Positions 34,512 to 43,325 are shown, counted from the first letter of the stretch. The stretch: 64,000 bases of DNA from Flaviaestuariibacter flavus (GCF_004337505.1 NZ_SJZI01000004.1:1-64000); one strand, 5' to 3'. The notes: generated by a model from the sequence alone, not told the origin. Numbers and translations: made by a program.

Positions 34512-35117
34512 ATGCTTCGTTATTTACTTCCTCCTCCAGACAACAAACTGTCCCGCGGGATCAACATTTTCTACCTCGTTGCCGGCATAGTGCTCCTCGT
34601 ATTCACCATCTTCGGGCAACTTACCGATACCGGAAGCCCGGTGAAATTGCCGGTGCATGTATTTGGAAAAGAGGCACCGGTCATCGACTCCCTGCCTGTC
34701 GCAACAGTCACCCAATCGGGCGTGTTGCAGATCACGCATCCCACCATTCTGCAGCGCCTCCTGGCCCCGGGCGAGTTTGTCATGTTTGACCTGGTACACG
34801 CCGCCTGGCTGCTGTCCGTTCTTATCGTGTGCGGCTTGTGTTTCCGCAAATTCAATTACCGGGATCCCTTTACCCGTCAGTCGCTGAAAGGGATACGCCT
34901 GCTCTTCTGGCTTACGATGTTCTTCTGGCTGGTGACGGCGCTGCGGCAACCCTGGTACATAGCCCAGGTAAAGGAGATCACCGGTGGCAGATACCATATC
35001 GACTTCATCGATTATTTCATGACGCCCGAATTCTGGGTCTTCCTGGTATTGCAGCGGCTTGTCTATATTTTTCGAAAAGGCTACGAGCTGACACTGGAAC
35101 AGCAACACACGATCTGA
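34512..35117 (+). CDS. DUF2975 family membrane protein, copy 1
   Basis: This 201-residue protein has four membrane helices (about residues 17-36, 93-110, 130-150 and 170-190) and a periplasmic loop between helices 1 and 2. It matches the DUF2975 pattern, ending in IFRKGYELTLEQQHTI. Start chosen at 34512 because the promoter overlaps the earlier ATG. The next gene, with the ending VFRKGYQLTLDQQYTV, is a paralog. The third gene of the operon is a small XRE regulator, the usual partner of DUF2975 proteins. Confidence 0.85.
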   Translation: MLRYLLPPPDNKLSRGINIFYLVAGIVLLVFTIFGQLTDTGSPVKLPVHVFGKEAPVIDSLPVATVTQSGVLQITHPTILQRLLAPGEFVMFDLVHAAWLLSVLIVCGLCFRKFNYRDPFTRQSLKGIRLLFWLTMFFWLVTALRQPWYIAQVKEITGGRYHIDFIDYFMTPEFWVFLVLQRLVYIFRKGYELTLEQQHTI

Positions 35118-35164
35118 GCGCGGCTTTCAACAACAAAATTTGACAACCGAACAAACACAAGCGC

Positions 35165-35770
35165 ATGTTTCCCCGCCTGCACAATCACCATTCTCCATTT
35201 AATAAATTTTTCCGCCTGGCCGTTTACGGATTCTTCTTCATCGTAATTGTCATTGCCTTTGTCAGCGTCGTTGGCGACAGCGAAGAAAGCATGCCGATCG
35301 CGGTCCGGCCGGCCAGCAACTTCCAGCCCAATCAGAAAGAATATCCGGGCGCCAACATCTTTCCCACGGGCGAACTGACTGTTGTGAACCCGTCTTTTCT
35401 GCAACGCCTGCTGGTGCCTGGCAAGCTTGATCCCTTACGCGTGCTTTGGGGCATCGGGGTACTGATTATCGGCTTTGTCTTTTTCCGAAACTACAAGGTG
35501 GCACAGCCCTTTACCCGCGAGGCTTTAACCGGGCTAAGAGTACTGATGTTCTTCTGCGGGTTCTTCGTCGTACTCGACTTGGCAAGGTCGTATTGGTTTC
35601 TGCAGCTGGTGCGCGGATTAACGGCGAATCAATATACACTTGACAACCACCTGCATTTGGGCAGCCTGTCCGGCATCCCCGCTTTCTGGGTGCTGATGGG
35701 CCTTATCCGGCTGAACCAGGTCTTCCGCAAAGGCTACCAGCTTACTTTAGACCAACAATACACTGTCTGA
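35165..35770 (+). CDS. DUF2975 family membrane protein, copy 2
   Basis: This 201-residue paralog of the preceding gene has the same helix layout, with shared NPSFLQRLLVPGKLDP (copy 1: HPTILQRLLAPGEFVM) and QPFTREALTGLR motifs. Its stop overlaps the start of the XRE gene (ATGA), so the two are translationally coupled. The duplication is recent enough to see by eye but the sequences are clearly diverged. Confidence 0.87.
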   Translation: MFPRLHNHHSPFNKFFRLAVYGFFFIVIVIAFVSVVGDSEESMPIAVRPASNFQPNQKEYPGANIFPTGELTVVNPSFLQRLLVPGKLDPLRVLWGIGVLIIGFVFFRNYKVAQPFTREALTGLRVLMFFCGFFVVLDLARSYWFLQLVRGLTANQYTLDNHLHLGSLSGIPAFWVLMGLIRLNQVFRKGYQLTLDQQYTV

Positions 35771-36033
35771 TGCCGATCGTAGTCAACCTCGACGTGATGC
35801 TCGCCCGCCGGAAGATGTCGCTCACCGAGCTCAGCGAGCGCATCGGCATCACCATCGCCAATATGAGCATTCTCAAGAGCGGCAAGGCAAAGGCGGTGCG
35901 CTTCTCTACGCTGGAAGCCATCTGCAAGGTGCTGGCCTGCCAGCCGGGCGACGTACTCGAATATGTGGATGATGCGGCCTACGAGCGGCTTTTCGGAAAG
36001 CGAAAGAACGCGGATGAAGCAGATGCTTTGTGA
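35770..36033 (+). CDS. small XRE-family regulator paired with DUF2975
   Basis: This 87-residue helix-turn-helix protein (about residues 6-70, MSLTELSERIGITIANMSIL, FSTLEAICKVLACQPGDVLE) is of the short YozG type that accompanies DUF2975 genes. It overlaps the upstream stop by 1 base. Its last dozen codons (GKRKNADEADAL) lie inside the left arm of an interspersed inverted repeat, so the C-terminus may have been altered by that element. Confidence 0.9.
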   Translation: MPIVVNLDVMLARRKMSLTELSERIGITIANMSILKSGKAKAVRFSTLEAICKVLACQPGDVLEYVDDAAYERLFGKRKNADEADAL

Positions 36034-36104
36034 TTTTACGCGGATGTTGGTACCGATATCCGCCCCATCCTAAAAAATCATAACAGATCCGCGTTCTTTC
36101 TCTC
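36001..36104. repeat. GCGGATGTTGGTACC inverted-repeat element, copy 1
   Basis: The arms GAAAGAACGCGGAT and ATCCGCGTTCTTTC are inverted. The inner GCGGATGTTGGTACCGATAT and AATCATAACAGATC are shared with 39977-40095. The left arm overlaps the end of the XRE gene. Confidence 0.75.
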
Positions 36105-36184
36105 CGGGAAAAATCCCATGAAACGCTGTTGAAAAACCCATGGAAGGCTTCGTCAATGATGCCAGTTTCGTAAAAACAATTGCC

Positions 36185-36742
36185 ATGGGACTTTCCATTT
36201 ACTACCAGGGCCGGATCAAGGACCGCGCCCTGCTGCCACAATTGGTTGAAGCAGTGTCTGACATCTGCAAGGAGCTGAACTGGGAGCACGAAAGCTTCAA
36301 TAAGGGCGGCGCAGAAGGCATGTACTTCGCACCCGAAGGCAGCGAGCCGCTTAGCCTCACCTTCAACCGCGAAGGGCGCCTCACCGACTTCCGTCACATT
36401 CTGCTCCGGATCGAGCTGGACGAGCCGGTGGAAGGCATTATCGTGAAAACCCAGTATGCGGGCGCGGAAGCGCATAAAGCCATCATTGATCTTTTCCGGT
36501 GGATATCAGAGAAGTACCTCGCCGACTTCCAGTTAAGCGATGAAAGCCGTTACTGGGAAACCGGCGACGAAGCGGTGCTGCTCGAAAGCTTCGAACGCTA
36601 CGACCTCCTGCTGAATGCCGTTGCCCGCGCCCTCGACACCTTCCCGGCGCATGTCTATGAAAGCCCAGAGGGAACCGCGGAGCGCCTCGCCCGCTTCCTG
36701 CAGGAGCGCTTCGGCGGCGATGTGCGCGAAGTACGGAACTGA
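36185..36742 (+). CDS. conserved protein of unknown function
   Basis: This 185-residue cytoplasmic protein is placed at the ATG at 36185 (MGLSIYYQGRIKDRALL), which resembles the start of related Bacteroidota proteins; an in-frame ATG at 36140 would add 15 residues. Notable segments are YFAPEGSEPLSLTFNREGRL, VKTQYAGAEAHKAIIDLFRW and SRYWETGDEAVLLESFERYD. No catalytic motif is recognised and the neighbours give no hint. Confidence 0.7.
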   Translation: MGLSIYYQGRIKDRALLPQLVEAVSDICKELNWEHESFNKGGAEGMYFAPEGSEPLSLTFNREGRLTDFRHILLRIELDEPVEGIIVKTQYAGAEAHKAIIDLFRWISEKYLADFQLSDESRYWETGDEAVLLESFERYDLLLNAVARALDTFPAHVYESPEGTAERLARFLQERFGGDVREVRN

Positions 36743-36920
36743 TCGCTTTCACACTATTCATCAAGAATTCCCGCCTGGCGGGAACGGCGTTACCGCCCCT
36801 GATTCCCGCTCCGTCATTCACCGGTTTTTTCCCGCCGCTTACCGGTAAAGTCCGCCTGCTCCCGGATTCGCACTTGCCTTGCCCCGCTCTGCCTGCTTTC
36901 TTTGTTGAAAACTATCCCAT

Positions 36921-37769
36921 ATGGACAACACAGACTGGCAACGACGGGCGGAAGAGCGCCGCGTACGTTTCGAAGAAAAGATGGGACGCATGGAGGAACG
37001 CTGGGAACGGCGCCGTGCGCGGATGCACAACGGCCGCGGGCGCGTATGGACGGGCATGTTCCTGCTGATTGTCGGCGGCCTGCTGCTGGCCCGCCAGGCC
37101 GGCGCACCCCTCCCCTCCTGGCTCTTCACCTGGCCGGTGCTTCTTATCGGCATCGGGCTGTGGATCGGCGTACGCCATCGTTTTCGCGGCTTCGGCTGGG
37201 CCATCCCCCTTCTTATCGGCGCGGTGTACCTCTTCGACATCATCGACGACACGGTGAACCTCCGCCCCTATGCCGGGCCGCTGGTGCTCATCTTGCTCGG
37301 CCTCTTTTTCATCTTCCGTTCGCGCCGCCGCCACCGGCCGGACGGAGATGATCCTATGAACGCCACCAACCTGCCGGCAACAACACCCGGCGATCATCCC
37401 GGCACCACCACGGACCTTCCCGCCGACCGGAGCGACCGGCTCGACGTGACCGCGGTCTTCGGCGGCATCAAAAAGAACATGATCAGCAAAACCTTCCGCG
37501 GCGGCGAGATCGTCACCTTTATGGGCGGCGCCGAGATCAACCTGGCGCAGGCCGACTTTGAAGGCCGCGTGCTTATCGACTGCACCAATGTGTTCGGCGG
37601 CACCAAGCTCATTCTTCCTCCCGACTGGGAAGTGCAAAGCGAGCTCGTTGCCGTATTCGGCGGCGTGGACGACAAGCGCCCGCCGGCCGTAAACCCGGCT
37701 CCCAACAAGATCGTTGTACTCGACGGAACCTGCGTTTTCGGCGGGGTGGAAATCCGGAGCTACTATTAG
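36921..37769 (+). CDS. LiaF-like membrane protein (DUF5668 plus LiaF C-terminal domain)
   Basis: This 282-residue protein has an N-terminal charged helix (residues 1-42, rich in Arg and Glu) and four membrane helices (about 45-130, the DUF5668/LiaF-TM module). A linker of Thr and Pro follows, then a C-terminal beta-helix of the LiaF type (VTAVFGGIKKNMISKTFRGG, VFGGTKLILP, VFGGVEIRSYY). LiaF-type proteins modulate envelope-stress two-component systems. A LytS/LytTR pair lies 430 bases downstream on the same strand, so a functional link is plausible. Confidence 0.87.
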   Translation: MDNTDWQRRAEERRVRFEEKMGRMEERWERRRARMHNGRGRVWTGMFLLIVGGLLLARQAGAPLPSWLFTWPVLLIGIGLWIGVRHRFRGFGWAIPLLIGAVYLFDIIDDTVNLRPYAGPLVLILLGLFFIFRSRRRHRPDGDDPMNATNLPATTPGDHPGTTTDLPADRSDRLDVTAVFGGIKKNMISKTFRGGEIVTFMGGAEINLAQADFEGRVLIDCTNVFGGTKLILPPDWEVQSELVAVFGGVDDKRPPAVNPAPNKIVVLDGTCVFGGVEIRSYY

Positions 37770-37848
37770 AAAGGTTCTGGGGTTCTTAGGTTGGGGACCG
37801 ATCACAACCAGATCAGACATCAGATATCCGACATCAAAAAATTTTCCC
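37770..37848. repeat. post-stop GGTTCT and ATCAGAC repeats
   Basis: After the LiaF-like stop come GGTTCTGGGGTTCTTAGG and then CAGATCAGACATCAGATATC with CCGACATC, related to the post-stop repeats at 6268 and 26666. Confidence 0.5.
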
Positions 37849-38217
37849 ATGTGGTATATTGCCAAATTGATTTACCGCATCACCTGCGGCAGCGGGGCGC
37901 ACCAGCCGCAGTTCGATGAACAGCTCCGGCTGCTGGAGGCCGAAGATGAAGCCGCCGCATTTGCCCGCGCTATTGCTATCGGCCGCAGCGGCGAGGACCG
38001 CTTCGTGAACCAGGACGAGCAGCTCGTGTCCTGGACTTTCGTTGACGTTGCCGAACTCATCGCTTTCGAAGGCACCCTCGACGGAGCCGAGCTTTATTCG
38101 CAGGTGCGCGAAACGGAAGACGCACCTGCTTATGTTAACTTCGTTCACTACAAGTCGCATTGCATCCGCGAGCGGCTCACCGCCACAAACGAACGTCTTG
38201 TCTCAATCGATCTATAA
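37849..38217 (+). CDS. DUF4288 domain protein
   Basis: This 122-residue cytoplasmic protein starts MWYIAKLIYRITCGSGAH and contains PQFDEQLRLLEAEDEAAAF, NQDEQLVSWTFVDVAEL and DGAELYSQVRE, all typical of DUF4288. Role unknown. It overlaps the likely start of the sensor kinase gene by about 20 bases, so the LiaF-like, DUF4288, kinase and regulator genes may form one unit. Confidence 0.85.
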   Translation: MWYIAKLIYRITCGSGAHQPQFDEQLRLLEAEDEAAAFARAIAIGRSGEDRFVNQDEQLVSWTFVDVAELIAFEGTLDGAELYSQVRETEDAPAYVNFVHYKSHCIRERLTATNERLVSIDL

Positions 38218-39229
38218 ACCGCTGCAGGCCCGCATTTTTTTCGGCATCGGCTGCTGGACGGTGGCGCAGTTCCAGGCCACCATCGAATGGCATTCCGGCC
38301 TGCCGCTGCGCATGGCCATCGCCGACGCGGTCATCAGCACGGCCCTGCTCGCCACCATGGTGTGGCTCGTGGCCTGTGTATTTCAATATTATCTCCCCGC
38401 CCGCAATCGTTACGGGTACCTGCTGGCACTTTGCTCGGTGCTTACCGCCATTTGCCTTTCGGCCGGCTACGGGCTCTACCAGCTGGTCCCGGGTGCCGCA
38501 ACCACGAAAGCCTTTTTTACCGAAAATCTTTTCTGGATCCGGGGCGCCTTTATCTTCCTCCTGATCGGCTGCATGGCACTCGTGAGTATGCTCTGGTATA
38601 CGCTCCAAGACCGGCAGGCCACCGAGCGGCGGCGCAGCGAGGCCGAGGCGCTTTCGCGCACTGCCGAACTCAACAATCTGCGTCAGCAGCTGCAGCCGCA
38701 TTTCCTGTTCAACAGCCTCAATTCCATCAACACCCTTATCGGGATACAACCCGAGAGCGCACGCCGCATGGTGCTGCAACTATCCGAGTTCCTGCGCGGC
38801 ACGCTGAAGCAGGATCCGCAACAGTGGGTGTCGCTCGAGACCGAGCTCGAGCACCTTTCGCTATATCTCGAGATCGAAAAGGTACGCTTCGGGCACCGGC
38901 TGCAAACGGTGGTGCATAATGAAGCGGGCGACTGCATGCTGCCCGTATTGCTGCTGCAACCGATCGTGGAAAATGCCATCAAATTCGGTCTTTACGACAC
39001 CACCGGCACCATCACCATCGACATACGCGCTGAGCGCCAGGATGGCGTATTGGCTCTTTCGGTACGCAATCCCTTCGACCCGGACACCAGCGGCCCGAGG
39101 CGCGGCACCGGCTTCGGACTCAGCTCGGTGCAGCGGCGCCTTTTCCTGCTCTTTGCCCGCCCCGACCTGCTGCAGACCGAAGCGCAGGACGGCGTGTTCA
39201 CCACCCGCATCAAAATTCCACAGCCATGA
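38198..39229 (+). CDS. LytS-family sensor histidine kinase
   Basis: The frame has no ATG near the conserved start; TTG at 38198 (LSQSIYKPLQARIFFGIG) is preferred, and an ATG at 38132 would overlap the DUF4288 gene more deeply. The 343-residue protein has four membrane helices (about 10-145), then the His_kinase domain with phospho-acceptor His168 in QPHFLFNSLN, and an HATPase domain with PIVENAIKFGLYD and GTGFGLSSVQRRL. It overlaps the LytTR regulator by 4 bases (ATGA), its cognate partner. Confidence 0.92.
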   Translation: MSQSIYKPLQARIFFGIGCWTVAQFQATIEWHSGLPLRMAIADAVISTALLATMVWLVACVFQYYLPARNRYGYLLALCSVLTAICLSAGYGLYQLVPGAATTKAFFTENLFWIRGAFIFLLIGCMALVSMLWYTLQDRQATERRRSEAEALSRTAELNNLRQQLQPHFLFNSLNSINTLIGIQPESARRMVLQLSEFLRGTLKQDPQQWVSLETELEHLSLYLEIEKVRFGHRLQTVVHNEAGDCMLPVLLLQPIVENAIKFGLYDTTGTITIDIRAERQDGVLALSVRNPFDPDTSGPRRGTGFGLSSVQRRLFLLFARPDLLQTEAQDGVFTTRIKIPQP

Positions 39230-39969
39230 AAGCACTCATCATCGACGACGAACCGCTGGCACGCCTCTTTGTGCGTGAATGCCTGCAGGCACATCCGCAG
39301 ATCACCATCGCCGCCGAATGCGACAACGGCTTCGAAGGGCTCAAGGCCATTCAACAGCACGCGCCCGACCTCATCTTCCTTGATGTGCAGATGCCCAAGA
39401 TCACCGGCTTTGAATTGCTGGAGCTGCTGGAGACGCCACCCGCCGTCATCTTCACCACCGCCTTCGACGAATACGCGCTCAAGGCCTTTGAGGCGCACGC
39501 CGTAGACTACCTGCTGAAACCTTTCAGCAAAGAGCGCTTCAACAAGGCGTTGGAAAAATTTCTCGACGGCGCCGGCCGCGAGCAGCAGCGCAAAGCGGTA
39601 GACGGGCTGGTGCATGAAAAGCCATCCCCCGAAGCCGCCGCGGGCGCACGCATCGTGGTCAAGACCGGCGGCAGGATCCGCATCATCCCCTTCGACGCGG
39701 TGCACTACCTGGAGGCGGCCGACGACTATGTGAAGATCCATACCGGCGACGGCGTGCACCTCAAAAACCGCACGCTTGCCTATTACGAGGGGGCACTTCC
39801 CGCTGAGCAGTTCGTGCGCACGCACCGTTCCTTCCTGGTCAATATCGGTGAGATCACCCGCATCGAGCCCTATGAAAAAGAAAGCCACCTCGCACTTTTA
39901 AAAAGCGGGGCGCGGGTTCCGGTTAGCCGGAGCGGGTACACCCGGCTTAAAGAAACGCTGGGAATCTAG
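39226..39969 (+). CDS. LytTR family response regulator
   Basis: This 247-residue regulator has a receiver domain (residues 1-120, phospho-acceptor Asp53 in FLDVQMP, DDE at 7-9, Lys in LKPFSKERF) and a C-terminal LytTR DNA-binding domain (about 145-245, VHYLEAADDYVKIHT, RTHRSFLVNI, VPVSRSGYTRLKE). It overlaps the kinase gene and is translationally coupled to it. Targets are unknown. Confidence 0.95.
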   Translation: MKALIIDDEPLARLFVRECLQAHPQITIAAECDNGFEGLKAIQQHAPDLIFLDVQMPKITGFELLELLETPPAVIFTTAFDEYALKAFEAHAVDYLLKPFSKERFNKALEKFLDGAGREQQRKAVDGLVHEKPSPEAAAGARIVVKTGGRIRIIPFDAVHYLEAADDYVKIHTGDGVHLKNRTLAYYEGALPAEQFVRTHRSFLVNIGEITRIEPYEKESHLALLKSGARVPVSRSGYTRLKETLGI

Positions 39970-39976
39970 AGCGGGC

Positions 39977-40095
39977 AAAGAGAAGGAACGCTGATTCCGC
40001 GGGCGGAATGCGCAGATTTTTTTATGATTTACGCAGATGTCGGTACCAGCATCCGCGTAAATCATAACAGATCATAAAAATCCGCGTTCTTTCTC
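39977..40095. repeat. GCAGATGTCGGTACC inverted-repeat element, copy 2
   Basis: Begins with AGAGAAGGAACGCTGATTCC and ends with ATCCGCGTTCTTTCTC. Inside are ACGCAGATGTCGGTACCAGC and AATCATAACAGATC, shared with 36001-36104. Confidence 0.72.
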
Positions 40096-40121
40096 ATTTG
40101 TGCCAAGGGCAATGCGAATTC

Positions 40122-41135
40122 TCATCCTACATTCTCTTTCATCTGCAAAATCTGCTCTTTTGTTCCCAGAACAATGACCTTCATGCCGGGGGTGATGATT
40201 GTAGTGTCGGGCGGGTTGATCACGAAGCGTCCCCATTCATCTTTGATGCCGATGCAATTAACGCCCGTCTTTTTCCAGGCCATGATCTCCTGAAGGGAAC
40301 GGTCGCGGATGGCAAGCGGCAGCTTTTCGTAGTCTACTGATTCGATGTGAATGGCTTCCCCGTCTTCACCCGAGAGGAAATCGATGAATTCGAGCACATC
40401 GGGCTTGGATACGAGGGTAGCCATATGGGTGCCACCAATCAGGTCGGGCATGATGACGTTGTTGGCGCCCGCCTTGTACAGCTTGGGAGCCGCATTGGGC
40501 GAAGAGGCGCGGCTGATGATCTGCAGGTCGGGACTGAGCGAGCGGGCGCTGAGCACGATGAATACGTTGTCGGCGTCTTCGGGCAGCGTTACCAGCAACG
40601 CCCGGGCGCGCCCGATGCCGGCAAGCTGGAGCACGTCGTCTTCCACGGCATCATCCTGCACATAGATGAGTCCCGGGTCATCCTGCAGCCAGTCGCGCAA
40701 CGACTCGGCCGCTTTCTCGATCACGACGAAGGGCACCTTGTGCGCCCGCAGGGTGCGGGCGGCCTGCTGGCCGTTGCGGCCAAAGCCACAGATGATGACG
40801 TGTTGCTGCAGGTGGTCGAGCGCTTTCATGAGATTCCGTTGTTTGAAATAAGCGGCCATTTCGCCGCTGGCCACAAATTGCGTCAGCCGTGCCAGCGAAT
40901 AGGTAAAGAGCGTGAACGAAGTGAGGATTAGCCCGATATTGAACACCTTTCCCATCGGCGAAAGCGGCCGCACCTCGTAGTAGCCGATGGTGGTGATGGT
41001 GATCACGACCATATACAGCGCATCGAGAAAGCTGTAGTGCTCGATAAGCATAAAGCCGGCAACGCCGAGTACCACGATGCCACCGATCGTGAGCAGCCAG
41101 AGACGCAGCGGTATGGGACGATAAACCGGAACCAT
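40122..41135 (-). CDS. potassium-channel protein with RCK domains and altered filter
   Basis: This 337-residue protein has two membrane helices with a pore loop (about residues 10-85), then an RCK/TrkA-N domain (Rossmann motif VIICGFGRNGQQAART) and a TrkA-C domain at the end. The pore reads TITTIGYYEV (residues 46-55): the position of the last filter glycine (TVGYG in classic channels) is Tyr53. Such a filter may change selectivity or reduce conductance. The gene is divergent from 41209. Confidence 0.88.
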   Translation of the reverse strand: MVPVYRPIPLRLWLLTIGGIVVLGVAGFMLIEHYSFLDALYMVVITITTIGYYEVRPLSPMGKVFNIGLILTSFTLFTYSLARLTQFVASGEMAAYFKQRNLMKALDHLQQHVIICGFGRNGQQAARTLRAHKVPFVVIEKAAESLRDWLQDDPGLIYVQDDAVEDDVLQLAGIGRARALLVTLPEDADNVFIVLSARSLSPDLQIISRASSPNAAPKLYKAGANNVIMPDLIGGTHMATLVSKPDVLEFIDFLSGEDGEAIHIESVDYEKLPLAIRDRSLQEIMAWKKTGVNCIGIKDEWGRFVINPPDTTIITPGMKVIVLGTKEQILQMKENVG

Positions 41136-41208
41136 CGGGATATTTCAAATTTCCATAAATCAGGAAGATCCGGGACATTTTATTTAGCTTGTCAGGAAAA
41201 CCAGACTA

Positions 41209-41901
41209 ATGGAAACAGCAAGTGCACTGGGCACCTACCGCAGCTTCGATGCCCCTGAATTTGCCGAAGACCTGGCGGAGCAGCTGCGCCGTTCCGGTAT
41301 CGAGGCGCGCACCTACCGGCAGCGCCCGGTAGCCGATGCGGTGATCATAGGCGCGGGCACCGATAATCTGTTCCTGGTGCAGATCCCGCTGGCCGACTTC
41401 GACCGCGCCAACCGCCTGCTGGAACGGGAAGCCCTGGCGCCGGCAAGCCTTCCGGAAGATTATTACCTCTACTCCTTCACCAACGAAGAGCTGACGGAAG
41501 TGCTGGAGCGCCCCGAAGAATGGAACGCGCTCGATCTCCGGCTTGCCCGCCAGCTGCTCGCCGAACGCGGTGCCCCGGCCAACGAAGAAGCGATCGAAAG
41601 CACGCGCCGGCAGCGCATCTCCGCCATGCGCCACCCCGAATCGATCAGTCGCGGGTGGACCATAGCATCCTGGATCCTGGTAGTGTTCCTACCCGTTGTA
41701 GCGCTGCTCTACGGCATCGTGCTGGCCACGCTCCGCAAGACGCTTCCCGACGGCAGCCGCGTACCCTCCTACAATGCCGCTGCACGTGCCCACGGCAAAG
41801 CCATCGCTATCATCTCTGCGGTATTACTGATCGCGGGTATCGTGCTTCGCTTTGGCATCGTTTCTTTCCTGATCGGCCTGTTTACTGACCGGCCGCTGTA
41901 A
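41209..41901 (+). CDS. membrane protein with DUF2007-like N-terminal part
   Basis: This 230-residue protein opens with a soluble region (about residues 1-130, YRSFDAPEFAEDLAEQLRRS, IGAGTDNLFLVQIPLADFDR) resembling DUF2007-type putative signalling domains. A segment typical of Bacteroidota proteins follows (LYSFTNEELTEVLERPEEWN), then two membrane helices (about 150-170 and 198-222). No clear role. It is divergent from the channel gene with 73 bases between starts. Confidence 0.65.
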   Translation: METASALGTYRSFDAPEFAEDLAEQLRRSGIEARTYRQRPVADAVIIGAGTDNLFLVQIPLADFDRANRLLEREALAPASLPEDYYLYSFTNEELTEVLERPEEWNALDLRLARQLLAERGAPANEEAIESTRRQRISAMRHPESISRGWTIASWILVVFLPVVALLYGIVLATLRKTLPDGSRVPSYNAAARAHGKAIAIISAVLLIAGIVLRFGIVSFLIGLFTDRPL

Positions 41902-42000
41902 ACGTTGCATTGCACCGGCGGCATTTATTCAGCTGCTGTGTGGAAGAAAAGCAAGGGACGATTCAAGGCACCCTTGATTAAACGCTTTGATTGAATGCAT

Positions 42001-42035
42001 ACAAAAAGGCCGGCGCAGTGCCGGTCTTTTTGTTT
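42001..42035. terminator. bidirectional terminator
   Basis: Stem AAAAGGCCGGC / GCCGGTCTTTT-like between the 41209 gene and the convergent amidohydrolase gene. Confidence 0.82.
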
Positions 42036-42038
42036 CGA

Positions 42039-43325
42039 TTATTTGAATCCGTATTTCGTTTTATAGCGCTCGTAAAGCTGCGTTTGCTTGTTCACCAGCG
42101 GTACGTCACGGCCCTGGATGAAAGCGTTCGTTACGATATTGGTTCGCATGTCGAGGATATCGCCGCTGCACAGCACCAGGTTGGCGTCCTTGCCCACCTC
42201 GATGGAACCGGTACGGTCGTCCACGCCCAGCAGCTTCGCGGCGTTGAGCGTGATGGCGCTCAGGGCCTGCTCATTCGTAAGGCCATAAGCCGCCGCGGTG
42301 CCCGCGTTGAAGGGAAGGTTGCGGCCGCGGGTATTGCCGTCCTCATCGGTGATGGCGAACACGACGCCGGCCTTCTGCAAGGCTGCGGGAGTTTTGAAGG
42401 GCTGGTCCACATCATCGTCTTCGAGCGTGGGCAGGTTGTGCAGCTGGCTCAGGATGACGCCCACTTTGTTCTGCGCCAGCAGCTCGGCGATCTGCCAGGA
42501 GTCGATGCCCCCCACGATCACCATGTCAAAGCCGAACTCGCGCACAAAGTCGAGGGCCACGAGCATCTGGCGTACCGTGTTGGCGTGCACGAACAGCTTC
42601 TTGCTCTTGTTATAAAGTCCCTGCACCGCCTCGAAGCCGAGATTGGTTTCGGTGTGCGCCGCACCATAAGCCTTTGCCTCGCGGAAGAACTGCTTCATAC
42701 GGTCCACCTGCTCGAGGCCCTGCCTGATGGGATCGATATCGCCCGCCGCCGACAGCGCGCGGAAGCCGCGCGGCCGGCTGATGAGGGCGGGCATGTAGAT
42801 GTGCAGGCCGTTGTCGGTCTTGTAGGCCGCGTCTTCCCAGTTCCATGCGTCGAGCTGAACCACCGAGGAGGCGCCCGAGATCCAGCCGCCCTGCGGCACG
42901 ATGTTGGCCAGGAGGATGCCGTTGGGCCGCAGGGTGTTGATCACTTTTGAGTCGGTGTTGTAGGCCACCAGCGCGCGTACGCTCGGGTTGGCCTCTCCCA
43001 CCTCCTGCACATCGCTCGATGCGCGCACCGACGGCACTTCCACGAGGCCGAGGTCGGTGCTGGCCAGAATGAGACCGGGATAGAGCTGCTTGCCCGTGCC
43101 GTCGATCACCCGTGCACCCGCTGGCGTTCCGGCACCGTTCACCGACGTGATCCTGCCGTTTTCAAATGCGACCGTGGCGCCCGAAAGCACCTGGCCGTTG
43201 CCCACATGCACCGTCACATTGCGGATGACGATCGGGCCGGACTGCTTCGGCGCCGGCAAAACGTTCTCCTGCGCGCGCGCATGAACCGCGGCTAGTAAGG
43301 TTGCTATGATAAAGAATCGTTTCAT
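42039..43325 (-). CDS. secreted amidohydrolase-family protein lacking the N-terminal metal motif
   Basis: This 428-residue protein has a signal peptide (MKRFFIIATLLAAVHARAQ), the N-terminal beta part of amidohydrolases (VTVHVGNGQVLSGATVAFENG) and the C-terminal NAAKLLGVDDRTGSIEVGKD. The HxH usually found after PGxID is replaced: the site reads LYPGLILASTDLGL. The later His (LFVHANT) and Asp (AITDEDG) regions persist. Second gene of an operon, 28 bases after the 1021-residue amidohydrolase. Catalysis is doubtful; a partner or regulatory role is possible. Confidence 0.85.
   Translation of the reverse strand: MKRFFIIATLLAAVHARAQENVLPAPKQSGPIVIRNVTVHVGNGQVLSGATVAFENGRITSVNGAGTPAGARVIDGTGKQLYPGLILASTDLGLVEVPSVRASSDVQEVGEANPSVRALVAYNTDSKVINTLRPNGILLANIVPQGGWISGASSVVQLDAWNWEDAAYKTDNGLHIYMPALISRPRGFRALSAAGDIDPIRQGLEQVDRMKQFFREAKAYGAAHTETNLGFEAVQGLYNKSKKLFVHANTVRQMLVALDFVREFGFDMVIVGGIDSWQIAELLAQNKVGVILSQLHNLPTLEDDDVDQPFKTPAALQKAGVVFAITDEDGNTRGRNLPFNAGTAAAYGLTNEQALSAITLNAAKLLGVDDRTGSIEVGKDANLVLCSGDILDMRTNIVTNAFIQGRDVPLVNKQTQLYERYKTKYGFK

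Noticed and set aside
37849..38217. Sensor kinase start inside the DUF4288 gene (ATG 38132)
   Set aside because: Would overlap DUF4288 by 86 bases and add residues not typical of LytS kinases; TTG 38198 fits better, though not proven.
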